Notes: generated from the letters alone by a model not told the origin. A DNA stretch of 15,213 nt from an uncultured Phascolarctobacterium sp. (GCF_905212365.1 NZ_CAJMEH010000054.1:1-15213), one strand, 5' to 3'; shown: positions 7,300 to 15,055, numbered from the stretch's first letter. Numbers and translations are program-made.

Positions 7300-8300
7300 A
7301 ATATTATCTTTTAACTTTAAAATTTCTAACGCCTGTGCATTTTGGCGACGCTGCAAATGGTGGCGGCTTGGAAAAGGGTACTTTTACCTGTTCAGCCGAT
7401 ACGTTTTTCAGCGCGTTATGCAATGAAGCCGCTGCTCAGTCACCGGCTGTCGCCGAGCGTTTAATTGCGATGTTTGCTGAGAGAAAAATGCAGATATCAA
7501 GCCTAATGCCATATTGCAAAACTGCAGAGGACGGAATGCAATTTTATTTGCCAAAACCGTTACTTTCTATAGAACGGCCTATTGCTGAAGCTAAAAGTTT
7601 TGCGGAAATGAAGCAGGCTGCTACTGCGTTAAAAAAAGTAAAGAAATCTATGTACATAAGGGCTTCGCAGATGCGGCGCTTCTTAGCGTCTAGTCCGTTT
7701 GATGATAGCGCGCCGGTATTCGCAGTACCAGTATTATCCACAAAGGTAAATACCAGAAAAGAAGAACCGTTGCCATATTATGTGGCTAGTTATTGTTTTA
7801 AAGAGAATACAGGTTTATATTTAATTTGTGGAGCAGAGGATACTCAGGCATTCTGTAAATTGAAGAATTTGATTGAAAGCTTAGGGCTAAGCGGTATAGG
7901 CGGCAAGCGCAGTAGCGGATATGGAAAATTTCAGCTTGCAGAGGATGAAATAGAATTAGATATTAACGCTGGCTGTTACGAAGACGACGAGGTTTTAGCG
8001 GCAATGCTTATGGAGAAAACAGCTGCTTGGCAGATGTGCATTGCACCGCTGCATCCGGAGCGGGAACATGTGAGCCTTGTTAAAGAAGGCGCTTATAAAT
8101 TAGTAAAACGCAGCGGTTTTGTTACGTCTCCTGCTGCTAATACAGGCGTTAAACGTGCAAGCGTATATATGTTGGCTGAGGGTTCTTGCCTGCCAATCAG
8201 AGTTAAAGGATGTTTGGTGAAGCAAGCAGTGCCTGGATTGGAGCATAATATATATCGTAATGGGTTGGGCATGTTTGTGGGGTTGCGAAATGAGCAGTAA
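7296..8300 (+). CDS. csm4: Csm4, crRNA 5'-handle binding subunit
   Basis: This 334-residue RAMP protein caps the foot of the complex, bridges Cas10 and Csm3, and holds the 8-nt 5' handle of the crRNA. Typical features are the opening YYLLTLKFLTPVHFGD strand, SADTFFSALCNEA, and the glycine-rich loop GIGGKRSSGYG at 200-210. The C-terminal half carries a second RRM-like fold with SLVKEGAYKLVKRSGFV. Its ATG overlaps the csm3 stop (ATGA), so translation is coupled. Its stop overlaps the start of csm5 by 11 bases. Its length is in the usual range for the family. Confidence 0.93.
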   Translation: MKYYLLTLKFLTPVHFGDAANGGGLEKGTFTCSADTFFSALCNEAAAQSPAVAERLIAMFAERKMQISSLMPYCKTAEDGMQFYLPKPLLSIERPIAEAKSFAEMKQAATALKKVKKSMYIRASQMRRFLASSPFDDSAPVFAVPVLSTKVNTRKEEPLPYYVASYCFKENTGLYLICGAEDTQAFCKLKNLIESLGLSGIGGKRSSGYGKFQLAEDEIELDINAGCYEDDEVLAAMLMEKTAAWQMCIAPLHPEREHVSLVKEGAYKLVKRSGFVTSPAANTGVKRASVYMLAEGSCLPIRVKGCLVKQAVPGLEHNIYRNGLGMFVGLRNEQ

Positions 8301-9501
8301 ACAAGAATTTTATCGAGAATCTGCTAAACTGTGTTTGCAGGTAGTTACGCCAATAAATGTTTGTGATGGTAATAAGCTTTTGCCTAACGATTATTTATAT
8401 GACGCTAAAAAGCAAATAGTGTACTTTGTTAATCACAGGTTATGGCATCGCTTTATTATTGAAAAAAATTTGCTGGCACAATATGAAAGTTATTTGGTTA
8501 GCGGCAATAAAACAAAAAATATGTTGACTTGGCTGGAACAGCAGGGATATGATTTAGAAGATATAAAGGATGTTGTGTGCGGCAGCGCTAAAGCTGAGGT
8601 TAATGTACTGCGTACTGATAGTAAGCAAAACGTTAATGAAATTAATGGCCAAACGAAGCTTACAGACGGAAATGCCTATATACCTGGAAGCAGTCTGAAA
8701 GGAGTTTTTCGGACGGCGATAGTGTATCATTTGCTCCAGCAAGATAAAAGCGTAAAGCAAAAGTATTGGCGGCAGGTTTTGAATGTGTTACAGCAGTATG
8801 TTGAATCTGACAAGCAAAATTATCAAAAAATTTTCTTGAAACGGGAATTGAATAAATTAGCCGACGATATTGAAGTTGAATTATTGCATGGGTTGAGAGT
8901 ATATGATAATGGTAGGCCTAAGGATAAATACAATGCGGTAAATAGCGTTTTGCGCGGTTTATTGGTGAGCGATGCTGTAATTGATAAAGCCATGCCGACA
9001 GTTATTTTGCAAAAATGCGATTTGACTTTTGACCGTTTGGGTCATGCTAAGCAAAATACAATATCCGTTTTTAGGGAATGCCTTATTCCTGATACCAGTT
9101 TTTCTTTTACGGTCAAATTAGAAAAGGAAATAACAAAGTGTATTGGATTAATTTCTGTGGAAATGCTTTTACAATGGGTGACAGATTATTTCGATTTTGT
9201 AATGGATTTCCAGAGAGAGGCTTTTGGCAAAACTTATTCAAAATTGTTTGACGGAATTGAACAGGCTAATGTTTTTGTAGGCAGCAATACGGGATTTTTG
9301 AGTAAAACTATTTTGTTGGCATTGGCTCCGGAGGGAGAAATAAAATTAGCTATGACGATTGTTAAGCAGCTGTTGGATATCGGCTTTAGGAAGCATAAAC
9401 ATATGACGCTTGATAAGTTTATTTCGCCTAGAACATTGAAAACTACGACTTATGCAGGACAGCAGGTGCTGATGGGATTAGCAAGGATAAAGATAAAATG
9501 A
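8290..9501 (+). CDS. csm5: Csm5, head subunit for crRNA 3'-end maturation
   Basis: This 403-residue RAMP protein caps the 3' end of the crRNA in the Csm complex and is needed for 3' trimming with host nucleases. Evidence is the N-terminal strand LCLQVVTPINVCDGNKL, which corresponds to the family TPxHIGxG motif, and YIPGSSLKGVFR at 131-141. The HIG positions read N-V-C here, a local change from the usual pattern. ATG 8290 is used because Csm5 proteins begin close to this strand. An in-frame ATG at 8260 would add ten residues read out of frame from csm4. The gene overlaps csm4 by 11 bases and cas6 by 4 (ATGA). Confidence 0.92.
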   Translation: MSSKQEFYRESAKLCLQVVTPINVCDGNKLLPNDYLYDAKKQIVYFVNHRLWHRFIIEKNLLAQYESYLVSGNKTKNMLTWLEQQGYDLEDIKDVVCGSAKAEVNVLRTDSKQNVNEINGQTKLTDGNAYIPGSSLKGVFRTAIVYHLLQQDKSVKQKYWRQVLNVLQQYVESDKQNYQKIFLKRELNKLADDIEVELLHGLRVYDNGRPKDKYNAVNSVLRGLLVSDAVIDKAMPTVILQKCDLTFDRLGHAKQNTISVFRECLIPDTSFSFTVKLEKEITKCIGLISVEMLLQWVTDYFDFVMDFQREAFGKTYSKLFDGIEQANVFVGSNTGFLSKTILLALAPEGEIKLAMTIVKQLLDIGFRKHKHMTLDKFISPRTLKTTTYAGQQVLMGLARIKIK

Positions 9502-10271
9502 GCGCGTTACAAATTTTGGAATTGAAGCTGCTATCACCAGATGGCGTAAAGATGCCGCAGTCCACAGGTTCGTTGCTGCATGGCGTACTTATGGAAAGAA
9601 TCGATAAGGATTACGCTGATTTGATGCATAAACAGCAGTTAAGGCCATATAGTCAATATATCTATTTTGATAAACAAAAAAATACTTTGATTTGGCGTTT
9701 GGCTGCTTTGACCGAGCACGCCAAGCAGGAATTATTAAATGCTGCTTTTGAAATGCCTGCGCAGATTTATTTAAAACATAGGGACAGTAATGTTCAGGTG
9801 CTGGGGAAGGAATGGCTTCCTCCGATTGATTATGAAGGTCTGGCAGAAAAATATTTTACGCAGGACTTTCCTGAAAAATATATTGAGCTTAAAATTATGA
9901 CTTCCTGCAGCTTTAAAAGTGACGGGAATTATGTAATTTTTCCTCAAAACCATTTGCTGTTTGGCAGCTTGATACGTAAATGGAATTGTTTTGCGGATAA
10001 TAACAGGCTGGACGAGCGCGGGCTTGCTTCTGATTTAAGTCAGCAGATATTTGTTGCCGGTTATAATTTGAGTTTGCAGACTTTTGCTTTGGAAAGCACA
10101 AGAATACCTGCTTTTAGAGGAACCTATACGTTAGGATTGAAAAATAACGTTATGGCGAATAAAATTATCGCTATGCTGTGCGCTTATGCGGAATATAGCG
10201 GTATTGGCATCAAAACAGCTTTAGGTATGGGCGGAGTTCAGGTGCGTATGCTAAGGAGGCGAAACGAATGA
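9498..10271 (+). CDS. cas6: Cas6, crRNA-processing endoribonuclease
   Basis: This 257-residue Cas6 cuts the array transcript within each repeat to release crRNAs with an 8-nt 5' handle, here predicted to be ACGGAAAU. The C-terminal glycine-rich loop GIGIKTALGMGGV (235-247) is the family signature. H28, in LLHG of the first RRM-like domain, is a candidate general acid or base. The expected substrate is the repeat stem GTCCCC/GGGGAC, cut at its 3' base. Its ATG overlaps the csm5 stop and its stop overlaps the csm6 start, both as ATGA. AGGAGG, 4-5 bases before the csm6 ATG, lies inside the end of this gene. cas6 preceding csm6 reverses the order of the well-known Staphylococcus locus. Confidence 0.92.
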   Translation: MSALQILELKLLSPDGVKMPQSTGSLLHGVLMERIDKDYADLMHKQQLRPYSQYIYFDKQKNTLIWRLAALTEHAKQELLNAAFEMPAQIYLKHRDSNVQVLGKEWLPPIDYEGLAEKYFTQDFPEKYIELKIMTSCSFKSDGNYVIFPQNHLLFGSLIRKWNCFADNNRLDERGLASDLSQQIFVAGYNLSLQTFALESTRIPAFRGTYTLGLKNNVMANKIIAMLCAYAEYSGIGIKTALGMGGVQVRMLRRRNE

Positions 10272-11593
10272 GTATCTTATATTCTCCGGCTGGGGATACA
10301 GATCCTATCAGAGGTATGCATGATGGCGCGATGCTGCATATCATTCGGCATTATCGCCCGCGAATGGTAAAAATCTTTTTAAGCAAGGATATGGTGGAGA
10401 AAGAAGAGCGCAGGCAGGTTTATAGTAAAGCTATTCAAAAGGTAGCGCCGGAATGCGCGATAGAATTTATAAAAACAGATATTACCGAAGCCTATAAAAT
10501 GGAAAAGTTGGTTGCTTTGGCAGATGGTTTTATAGAATTGCGCAAGGAATATCCAAAAGAGAAAATTATTCTTAATTTAAGCTCCGGTACGCCGCAAATG
10601 AAAACCATTATGTCCTTTTTAGCGACGGATTTTGACAATGTGCTGGCTGTGCAGGTAGCGTCGTTTGCTAAAGGTTCTAATAGAGAAAATGCAGCTACTA
10701 AAGATGATGAAGATATTGATTGTATTATTGAAAATAATTTTGATGATGAAGAAAACGCAGAAAATCGTTGTCATGTTCCTCCATTGTCGTTATTTACACG
10801 TTACAGCGTTCGCCATCAGTTAATCGGGCTGGTAAACAGTTATGAATACAGCGCGGCGTTGGCGTTGTATAAGCGGCATAAGAATATGTTTGAGGAGGAG
10901 ACTGGCAGGCTTTTGGAGCATGCCGATTTACGCTCCAAGCTGCAGCTGGAAAAGGCTTTTGCAAGAGCGAAAAAGAAAATATCGCTCAAAAAAGAAGTCA
11001 CCAATCTTAATGAATTTTTGATGGTGATGGAGCTGCGGCAAAGAAAAGGCGATTTAGCTGAATTTATCGTGAAGCTGACGCCGTTCCTTTATCAACTGAC
11101 CTTGTTTTATCTGGAAAATAAAACAATATATAAACCAAGTTTATATTGTGAACGCAGCAGTTCGCTAAAGCCATGGAGGATTAATACGGCTAAGCTTAAT
11201 GATAAGTTTCCGGATATTTTGCAGGCTTTAAATCAAGAGTATAAAAGGTACGGTGGTTTTAGAGATAATACGGAGCTGGCTTTTTCTAATATGTTGGTTA
11301 TTTTAAAAAATTTACCTAAGGTGGATTCACAAATACTGAATGTGTTACAGGACTTGCGCAGCGTTGAAAAGACGCATCGTAATACGGTTGCGCATACTAT
11401 TACGGATATTACCGAAGAACTATTAAAAAATACAGAGCCTTATTATAGCTCCAGAGAAATAGTGCAGAAGCTGCGCAAGGTATTTTTATTGATTATGACC
11501 GGAGAGAATGTCTATAGGAATAATGTCTATGACGATTTGAATCAGGAAATAATTAAAAGTATGGATACTTTTTCCGACAAACTGCGCCGATAG
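10268..11593 (+). CDS. csm6: Csm6, CARF-HEPN ribonuclease activated by cOA
   Basis: This 441-residue auxiliary RNase acts outside the Csm complex. The N-terminal CARF domain (about 1-170) begins ILYSPAGDTDPIRGMHDGAML and contains the ligand-binding loop LSSGTPQM (S105-S106-G107-T108-P109). The C-terminal HEPN domain has the catalytic RX4H motif at R371-NTVA-H376. When Cas10 makes cyclic oligoadenylates, CARF binding turns on non-specific RNA cleavage, causing dormancy or clearing phage RNA. Firmicutes Csm6 enzymes often use cA6, but the sequence does not show whether cA4 or cA6 is used here. An acidic linker rich in Asp, Glu and Asn (about 135-163) separates the two halves. It is the last gene of the effector operon, and the CRISPR leader follows directly. 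Confidence 0.94.
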   Translation: MSILYSPAGDTDPIRGMHDGAMLHIIRHYRPRMVKIFLSKDMVEKEERRQVYSKAIQKVAPECAIEFIKTDITEAYKMEKLVALADGFIELRKEYPKEKIILNLSSGTPQMKTIMSFLATDFDNVLAVQVASFAKGSNRENAATKDDEDIDCIIENNFDDEENAENRCHVPPLSLFTRYSVRHQLIGLVNSYEYSAALALYKRHKNMFEEETGRLLEHADLRSKLQLEKAFARAKKKISLKKEVTNLNEFLMVMELRQRKGDLAEFIVKLTPFLYQLTLFYLENKTIYKPSLYCERSSSLKPWRINTAKLNDKFPDILQALNQEYKRYGGFRDNTELAFSNMLVILKNLPKVDSQILNVLQDLRSVEKTHRNTVAHTITDITEELLKNTEPYYSSREIVQKLRKVFLLIMTGENVYRNNVYDDLNQEIIKSMDTFSDKLRR

Positions 11594-11715
11594 GCTTGAA
11601 TAGCCGCTTAGAGGAGTGTGAGCCGCGTGTTGAGACTGCTTGTGAAAAGTAAATTTATGAGTGCGCCGCAAAACGGTGCGCAAAGGCTTTTCGCAAGCGG
11701 GATATACGCGGCAGG
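11594..11715 (+). promoter_or_regulatory. CRISPR leader
   Basis: These 122 bases between the csm6 stop and the first repeat sit at the conserved, T-ending side of the array, which marks the integration end. They hold a GC-rich hairpin (GCGCCG near 11664, with CGGTGC). A poor promoter match is TTGAGA (11630-11635), 17 bases, then ATTTAT. No strong promoter is visible, so the array may depend partly on read-through from the effector operon. The assignment as leader comes from repeat orientation and the decay of the far-end repeats. Confidence 0.7.
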
Positions 11716-13520
11716 ATATAAAAAGAGTCCCCGAAGTTGGGGACGGAAATGCTGAATAATCTTTATTCATTGCAAAAGCTTCTTCCATATAAAAAGAGTC
11801 CCCGAAGTTGGGGACGGAAATGATACTTCTTATATGCTTTAAGATAAGCTATTTGCTTATATAAAAAGAGTCCCCGAAGTTGGGGACGGAAATACTCCGT
11901 TAATTCGTCCTCTTCTAGGTCTGTCCAAGATATAAAAAGAGTCCCCGAAGTTGGGGACGGAAATTAATGTAAGATTGCCCGAAAGAAAGACGAGCAAAAG
12001 TATAATATAAAAAGAGTCCCCGAAGTTGGGGACGGAAATTCCAAAGCGGTCAATGTGAACCATTTTTAAATCCCCATATAAAAAGAGTCCCCGAAGTTGG
12101 GGACGGAAATTATTTTCCATAATTAACAACCCCTTTTTTAAAATTTATTAATATAAAAAGAGTCCCCGAAGTTGGGGACGGAAATAAATTCCTCTCCAGT
12201 TATCATTTTTTTTTAATCATATAAAAAGAGTCCCCGAAGTTGGGGACGGAAATGCACAGCGTTACAGATAGCATTTATGCCATTGAATATAAAAAGAGTC
12301 CCCGAAGTTGGGGACGGAAATAAAACGCCTCCTTCCTAATTTCTCAATTGGCATATATAAAAAGAGTCCCCGAAGTTGGGGACGGAAATTTATAATTCTT
12401 GTGTATCATATCAAAACGACTGGGAATATAATATAAAAAGAGTCCCCGAAGTTGGGGACGGAAATAGAATATGCCTCTACATCATCAATAGTTTCGTACA
12501 ATATAAAAAGAGTCCCCGAAGTTGGGGACGGAAATTTTTACAAAAGGCGTTTATAATAGTTTCGTAATGGGCATATAAAAAGAGTCCCCGAAGTTGGGGA
12601 CGGAAATTTTTTTGATAATCGTTGAAAATACAGTTGTCTTCTATATAAAAAGAGTCCCCGAAGTTGGGGACGGAAATTTTCGTTAGTTTCTGGTTTATAG
12701 TTTTCCATTATAATATAAAAAGAGTCCCCGAAGTTGGGGACGGAAATCGTCCATATTTGATCTGTGTGCCTCTTTAAAATTTTCAATATAAAAAGAGTCC
12801 CCGAAGTTGGGGACGGAAATATTAATAATCTTTAAATATTTTTTAAAATATTCGTCCATATAAAAAGAGTCCCCGAAGTTGGGGACGGAAAAGTGTGAAG
12901 AATATCTTCTTCGACCGTACCGGGACAAATATAAAAAGAGTCCCCGAAGTTGGGGACGGAAATGCTGATTTATGCGCTTCTTTAAAATTCTCACTGTGAT
13001 ATAAAAAGAGTCCCCGAAGTTGGGGACGGAAAAATGTGGTCAACGTGAACTATTATTAAATCGTCGGTAATATAAAAAGAGTCCCCGAAGTTGGGGACGG
13101 AAAAATAACCTCAAGTTAATAATAAATCCGGTGGCGAATATAAAAAGAGTCCCCGAAGTTGGGGACGGAAATCAGGTACCTGCGGTATCCTTTATATGAA
13201 CTTCGTATATAAAAAGAGTCCCCGAAGTTGGGGACGGAAACGCTCTGGACAGGTTGGCTCTGTACAGGTTGGCATATAAAAAGAGGCCCCGAAGTTGGGG
13301 ACGGAAACGCCAGCACATACGGATACGTACGCACTCCCTGTATATAAAAAGAGTCCCCCGAAGTTGGGGACGGAAACATAATAAGTCTTACCATCAATAG
13401 CTTCTTTAGTTAAGGGATATAAAAAGAGACCCCGAAGTTGGGGACGGAAACCTCATGACCAATCTCAATGTCATAAGACTTGACAATAATATAAAAAGAG
13501 ACCCCGAAGTTGGGGACGGA
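11716..13520 (+). CRISPR. Type III-A CRISPR array, 26 repeats and 25 spacers
   Basis: The repeat is 35 bases: ATATAAAAAGA, then the stem GTCCCC, loop GAAGTT, stem GGGGAC, then GGAAAT. Repeats start at 11716, 11787, 11859, 11930, 12005, 12076, 12151, 12219, 12287, 12355, 12431, 12501, 12573, 12643, 12713, 12786, 12858, 12929, 12999, 13070, 13138, 13207, 13274, 13342, 13417 and 13489. Spacers are 32-41 bases. The last eight bases, ACGGAAAT, match the type III 5' handle pattern, so crRNAs are read from the + strand. Repeats 1-16 agree at every position I checked. From 17 on the last base varies (A, T, A, A, T, C, C, C, C). The final four have stem changes (GGCCCC at 13274, an extra C at 13342, GACCCC at 13417 and 13489), and the last is truncated after GGA. 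The old end is therefore on the cas1 side. Confidence 0.98.
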
Positions 13521-13573
13521 CAATTAGTATGCTTATAGTTGCATTGATATTTTATTTATAGAAGGTGATGCTC

Positions 13574-14566
13574 GTGACATCGTTGTATATTACTGAAAGC
13601 GGCGCGTATTTGCATAAAAGAGGCGGTCATGTTATTGTCGGACGCAATAATGAGGTTTTAATGGAGATTCCGTTGGAGCGTATTGAGGACGTAACTTTAG
13701 TAGATAGTGTGCAGATTTCTTCACAGCTTATTACAGAATTTTTGGAGCGTAATATCCCTTTGTCTTGGATTTCTGGCTATGGCCGCTTTTGTGGTTCTTT
13801 AGTTTCTAACGGCGCTGTTGATGTTTTAAAACACAAGAAACAGTTTGAATTATTGGACAACGATGGACTTTATTTTCAAATTGCTAAGAAGGTTGTTTTT
13901 GCCAAGGTACATAATCAATTAACGATTTTGCGCCGGTACAACAGAAATTTGGAACTGGAAAGTGTAAACAGTTCAATTCGCAATATTTTAGCTATACGAA
14001 AAAATATTTTTAGCGCAGATGATTTCAGAAAATTGATGGGGTATGAAGGAATCATTAGCAGAGTATATTTTTATGCTTTAGGTGAAATAGTACCAGAACA
14101 ATTCCGGTTTACGAAAAGAACAAAGCAGCCGCCTCGTGATCCGTTTAATTCTATGCTTAGTTTGGGATATAGTATGTTGTTTAATGAAATAATGACAGGA
14201 GTATTAGGGTGTGGCTTGCATCCATATGTAGGCTTTTTGCATAGATTGGGCAAAGGGCATCCAGCATTGGTTTCGGATTTAATTGAAGAGTGGCGAGCGC
14301 CTTTAGTAGATTCCTTGGTTTTGGCTTTAGTGAAACGTAATATGATAGATTATTCTGCCTTTACATGTACAGAAGAAGGGTGTTTTTTAGATGCGGATGC
14401 GCGTAAAGTTTTTTTGCAGTCGTATAATAAAAAGTTGCGTTCTTTAAATCAGTATTTTGATGGCAAATATACTTATCGTGAAAGCATCAAATTGCAATGC
14501 AAGAAATATGCCAGTACTATTATGAATGATAGTGCAGAAATGTACGAGCCTTTGGAGTTAAGATAG
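13574..14566 (+). CDS. cas1: Cas1, CRISPR integrase
   Basis: This 330-residue protein is the metal-dependent integrase that, with Cas2, inserts new spacers at the leader-repeat junction. The N-terminal beta domain starts SLYITESGAYLHKRGG. Catalytic residues are present in the helical domain: E158 in GYEG, H216 in GLHPYVG, and D235 with E238 in SDLIEEWRAP. GTG 13574 is chosen because AAGGTG (13562-13567) lies 6 bases upstream and the family begins within a few residues of the LYI strand. GTG 13565 and ATG 13568 overlap that ribosome site. No reverse-transcriptase fusion is present, so RNA-derived spacers would need another enzyme. The gene begins 53 bases after the last repeat, without a visible promoter. 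Confidence 0.95.
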   Translation: MTSLYITESGAYLHKRGGHVIVGRNNEVLMEIPLERIEDVTLVDSVQISSQLITEFLERNIPLSWISGYGRFCGSLVSNGAVDVLKHKKQFELLDNDGLYFQIAKKVVFAKVHNQLTILRRYNRNLELESVNSSIRNILAIRKNIFSADDFRKLMGYEGIISRVYFYALGEIVPEQFRFTKRTKQPPRDPFNSMLSLGYSMLFNEIMTGVLGCGLHPYVGFLHRLGKGHPALVSDLIEEWRAPLVDSLVLALVKRNMIDYSAFTCTEEGCFLDADARKVFLQSYNKKLRSLNQYFDGKYTYRESIKLQCKKYASTIMNDSAEMYEPLELR

Positions 14567-14567
14567 A

Positions 14568-14849
14568 ATGGAAGTAAAGAAATTTATCGTATTAATGATT
14601 TATGATATCGTAGATAATAAGCGGCGCAATAAAATGGTAAAATGTTTGGAAACTTATGGAGTGCGTGTGCAAAAGTCTGCTTTTGAAGCCTTACTAACTC
14701 GTAAACAATATGATAAAATGCTAAGGGAAAGCAGCGCTTTAATAGATGAAGCAGTGGATTCTTTGCGTGTATATGTATTGGACGATATTATTGATGTTTA
14801 TACTTGGGGAGTTGGCGAACGCAAGGAATCTGATTGCATTATTTTGTAG
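14568..14849 (+). CDS. cas2: Cas2, adaptation subunit
   Basis: This 93-residue ferredoxin-fold protein bridges two Cas1 dimers and measures the incoming DNA. The first strand ends with the usual aspartate, D13 in LMIYDIVD. This is followed by the NKRRNKMVKCLETYGVRVQKSAFE segment that is typical of the family. Its ATG lies one base after the cas1 stop, so the two are co-translated. Length is normal for Cas2. A hairpin overlaps its stop codon. Confidence 0.95.
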   Translation: MEVKKFIVLMIYDIVDNKRRNKMVKCLETYGVRVQKSAFEALLTRKQYDKMLRESSALIDEAVDSLRVYVLDDIIDVYTWGVGERKESDCIIL

Positions 14850-14875
14850 CAATGCATAATTTGCTGATGTATTGC
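14849..14875 (+). other. Hairpin at the end of cas2, not a clear terminator
   Basis: An 8-bp stem (14849-14856 with 14868-14875, one G-U pair) with an 11-nt loop begins at the last base of the cas2 stop codon. It lacks a T-run, so it is not a standard terminator. It could slow 3' exonucleases or be a weak end point for the cas1-cas2 mRNA. Confidence 0.4.
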
Positions 14876-15026
14876 TTAGTAGGGCATAAGATATATTGTA
14901 TGATAGCTTTATACGTATAGCTGCGTTGAAAAATTCGGTAATTGTTTGCGTTTGGTATACAATCTAGTGTTGTAATTAATATATCTGTGCAATCTTGTAA
15001 AATAGAATAGATGCTTTTATAATGAT
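14876..15026 (+). other. AT-rich non-coding stretch after cas2
   Basis: I see no gene with a ribosome site here on either strand and no recognisable repeat. A - strand open frame of 64 codons crosses this stretch but starts with TTG without a Shine-Dalgarno sequence and reads as low-quality protein. Confidence 0.5.
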
Positions 15027-15055
15027 TTGACAAAACTTCGATTATATGGTAGTAT
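15027..15055 (+). promoter_or_regulatory. Candidate promoter for the right-edge RNA
   Basis: A perfect TTGACA (15027-15032) is followed after 17 bases by TAGTAT (15050-15055). A perfect TATAAT also exists at 15053-15058, but its spacing of 20 bases is too long for that -35 box. Initiation near 15062-15065 would start just before the series of hairpins. Confidence 0.55.

Noticed and set aside
12466..12572. Spacers 11 and 12 share the 12-mer AATAGTTTCGTA
   Set aside because: The flanking bases do not align, and the peptides diverge after YETI, so common origin is not supported. A chance match in AT-rich phage DNA is likely.
11857..13397. Several - strand open frames of 66-99 codons across the array
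   Set aside because: All three - strand frames of the repeat are stop-free (for example FRPQLRGLFLY), so repeats plus short spacers give long open frames automatically. They have no ribosome sites.
13574..14566. A reverse transcriptase fused or next to cas1
   Set aside because: Cas1 is of normal length with no extra domain, and no such gene lies nearby in the window. RNA-derived spacer capture cannot be claimed.
14839..15033. A 64-codon - strand open frame after cas2
   Set aside because: It starts at TTG with no Shine-Dalgarno sequence, overlaps the end of cas2, and has no recognisable motif.
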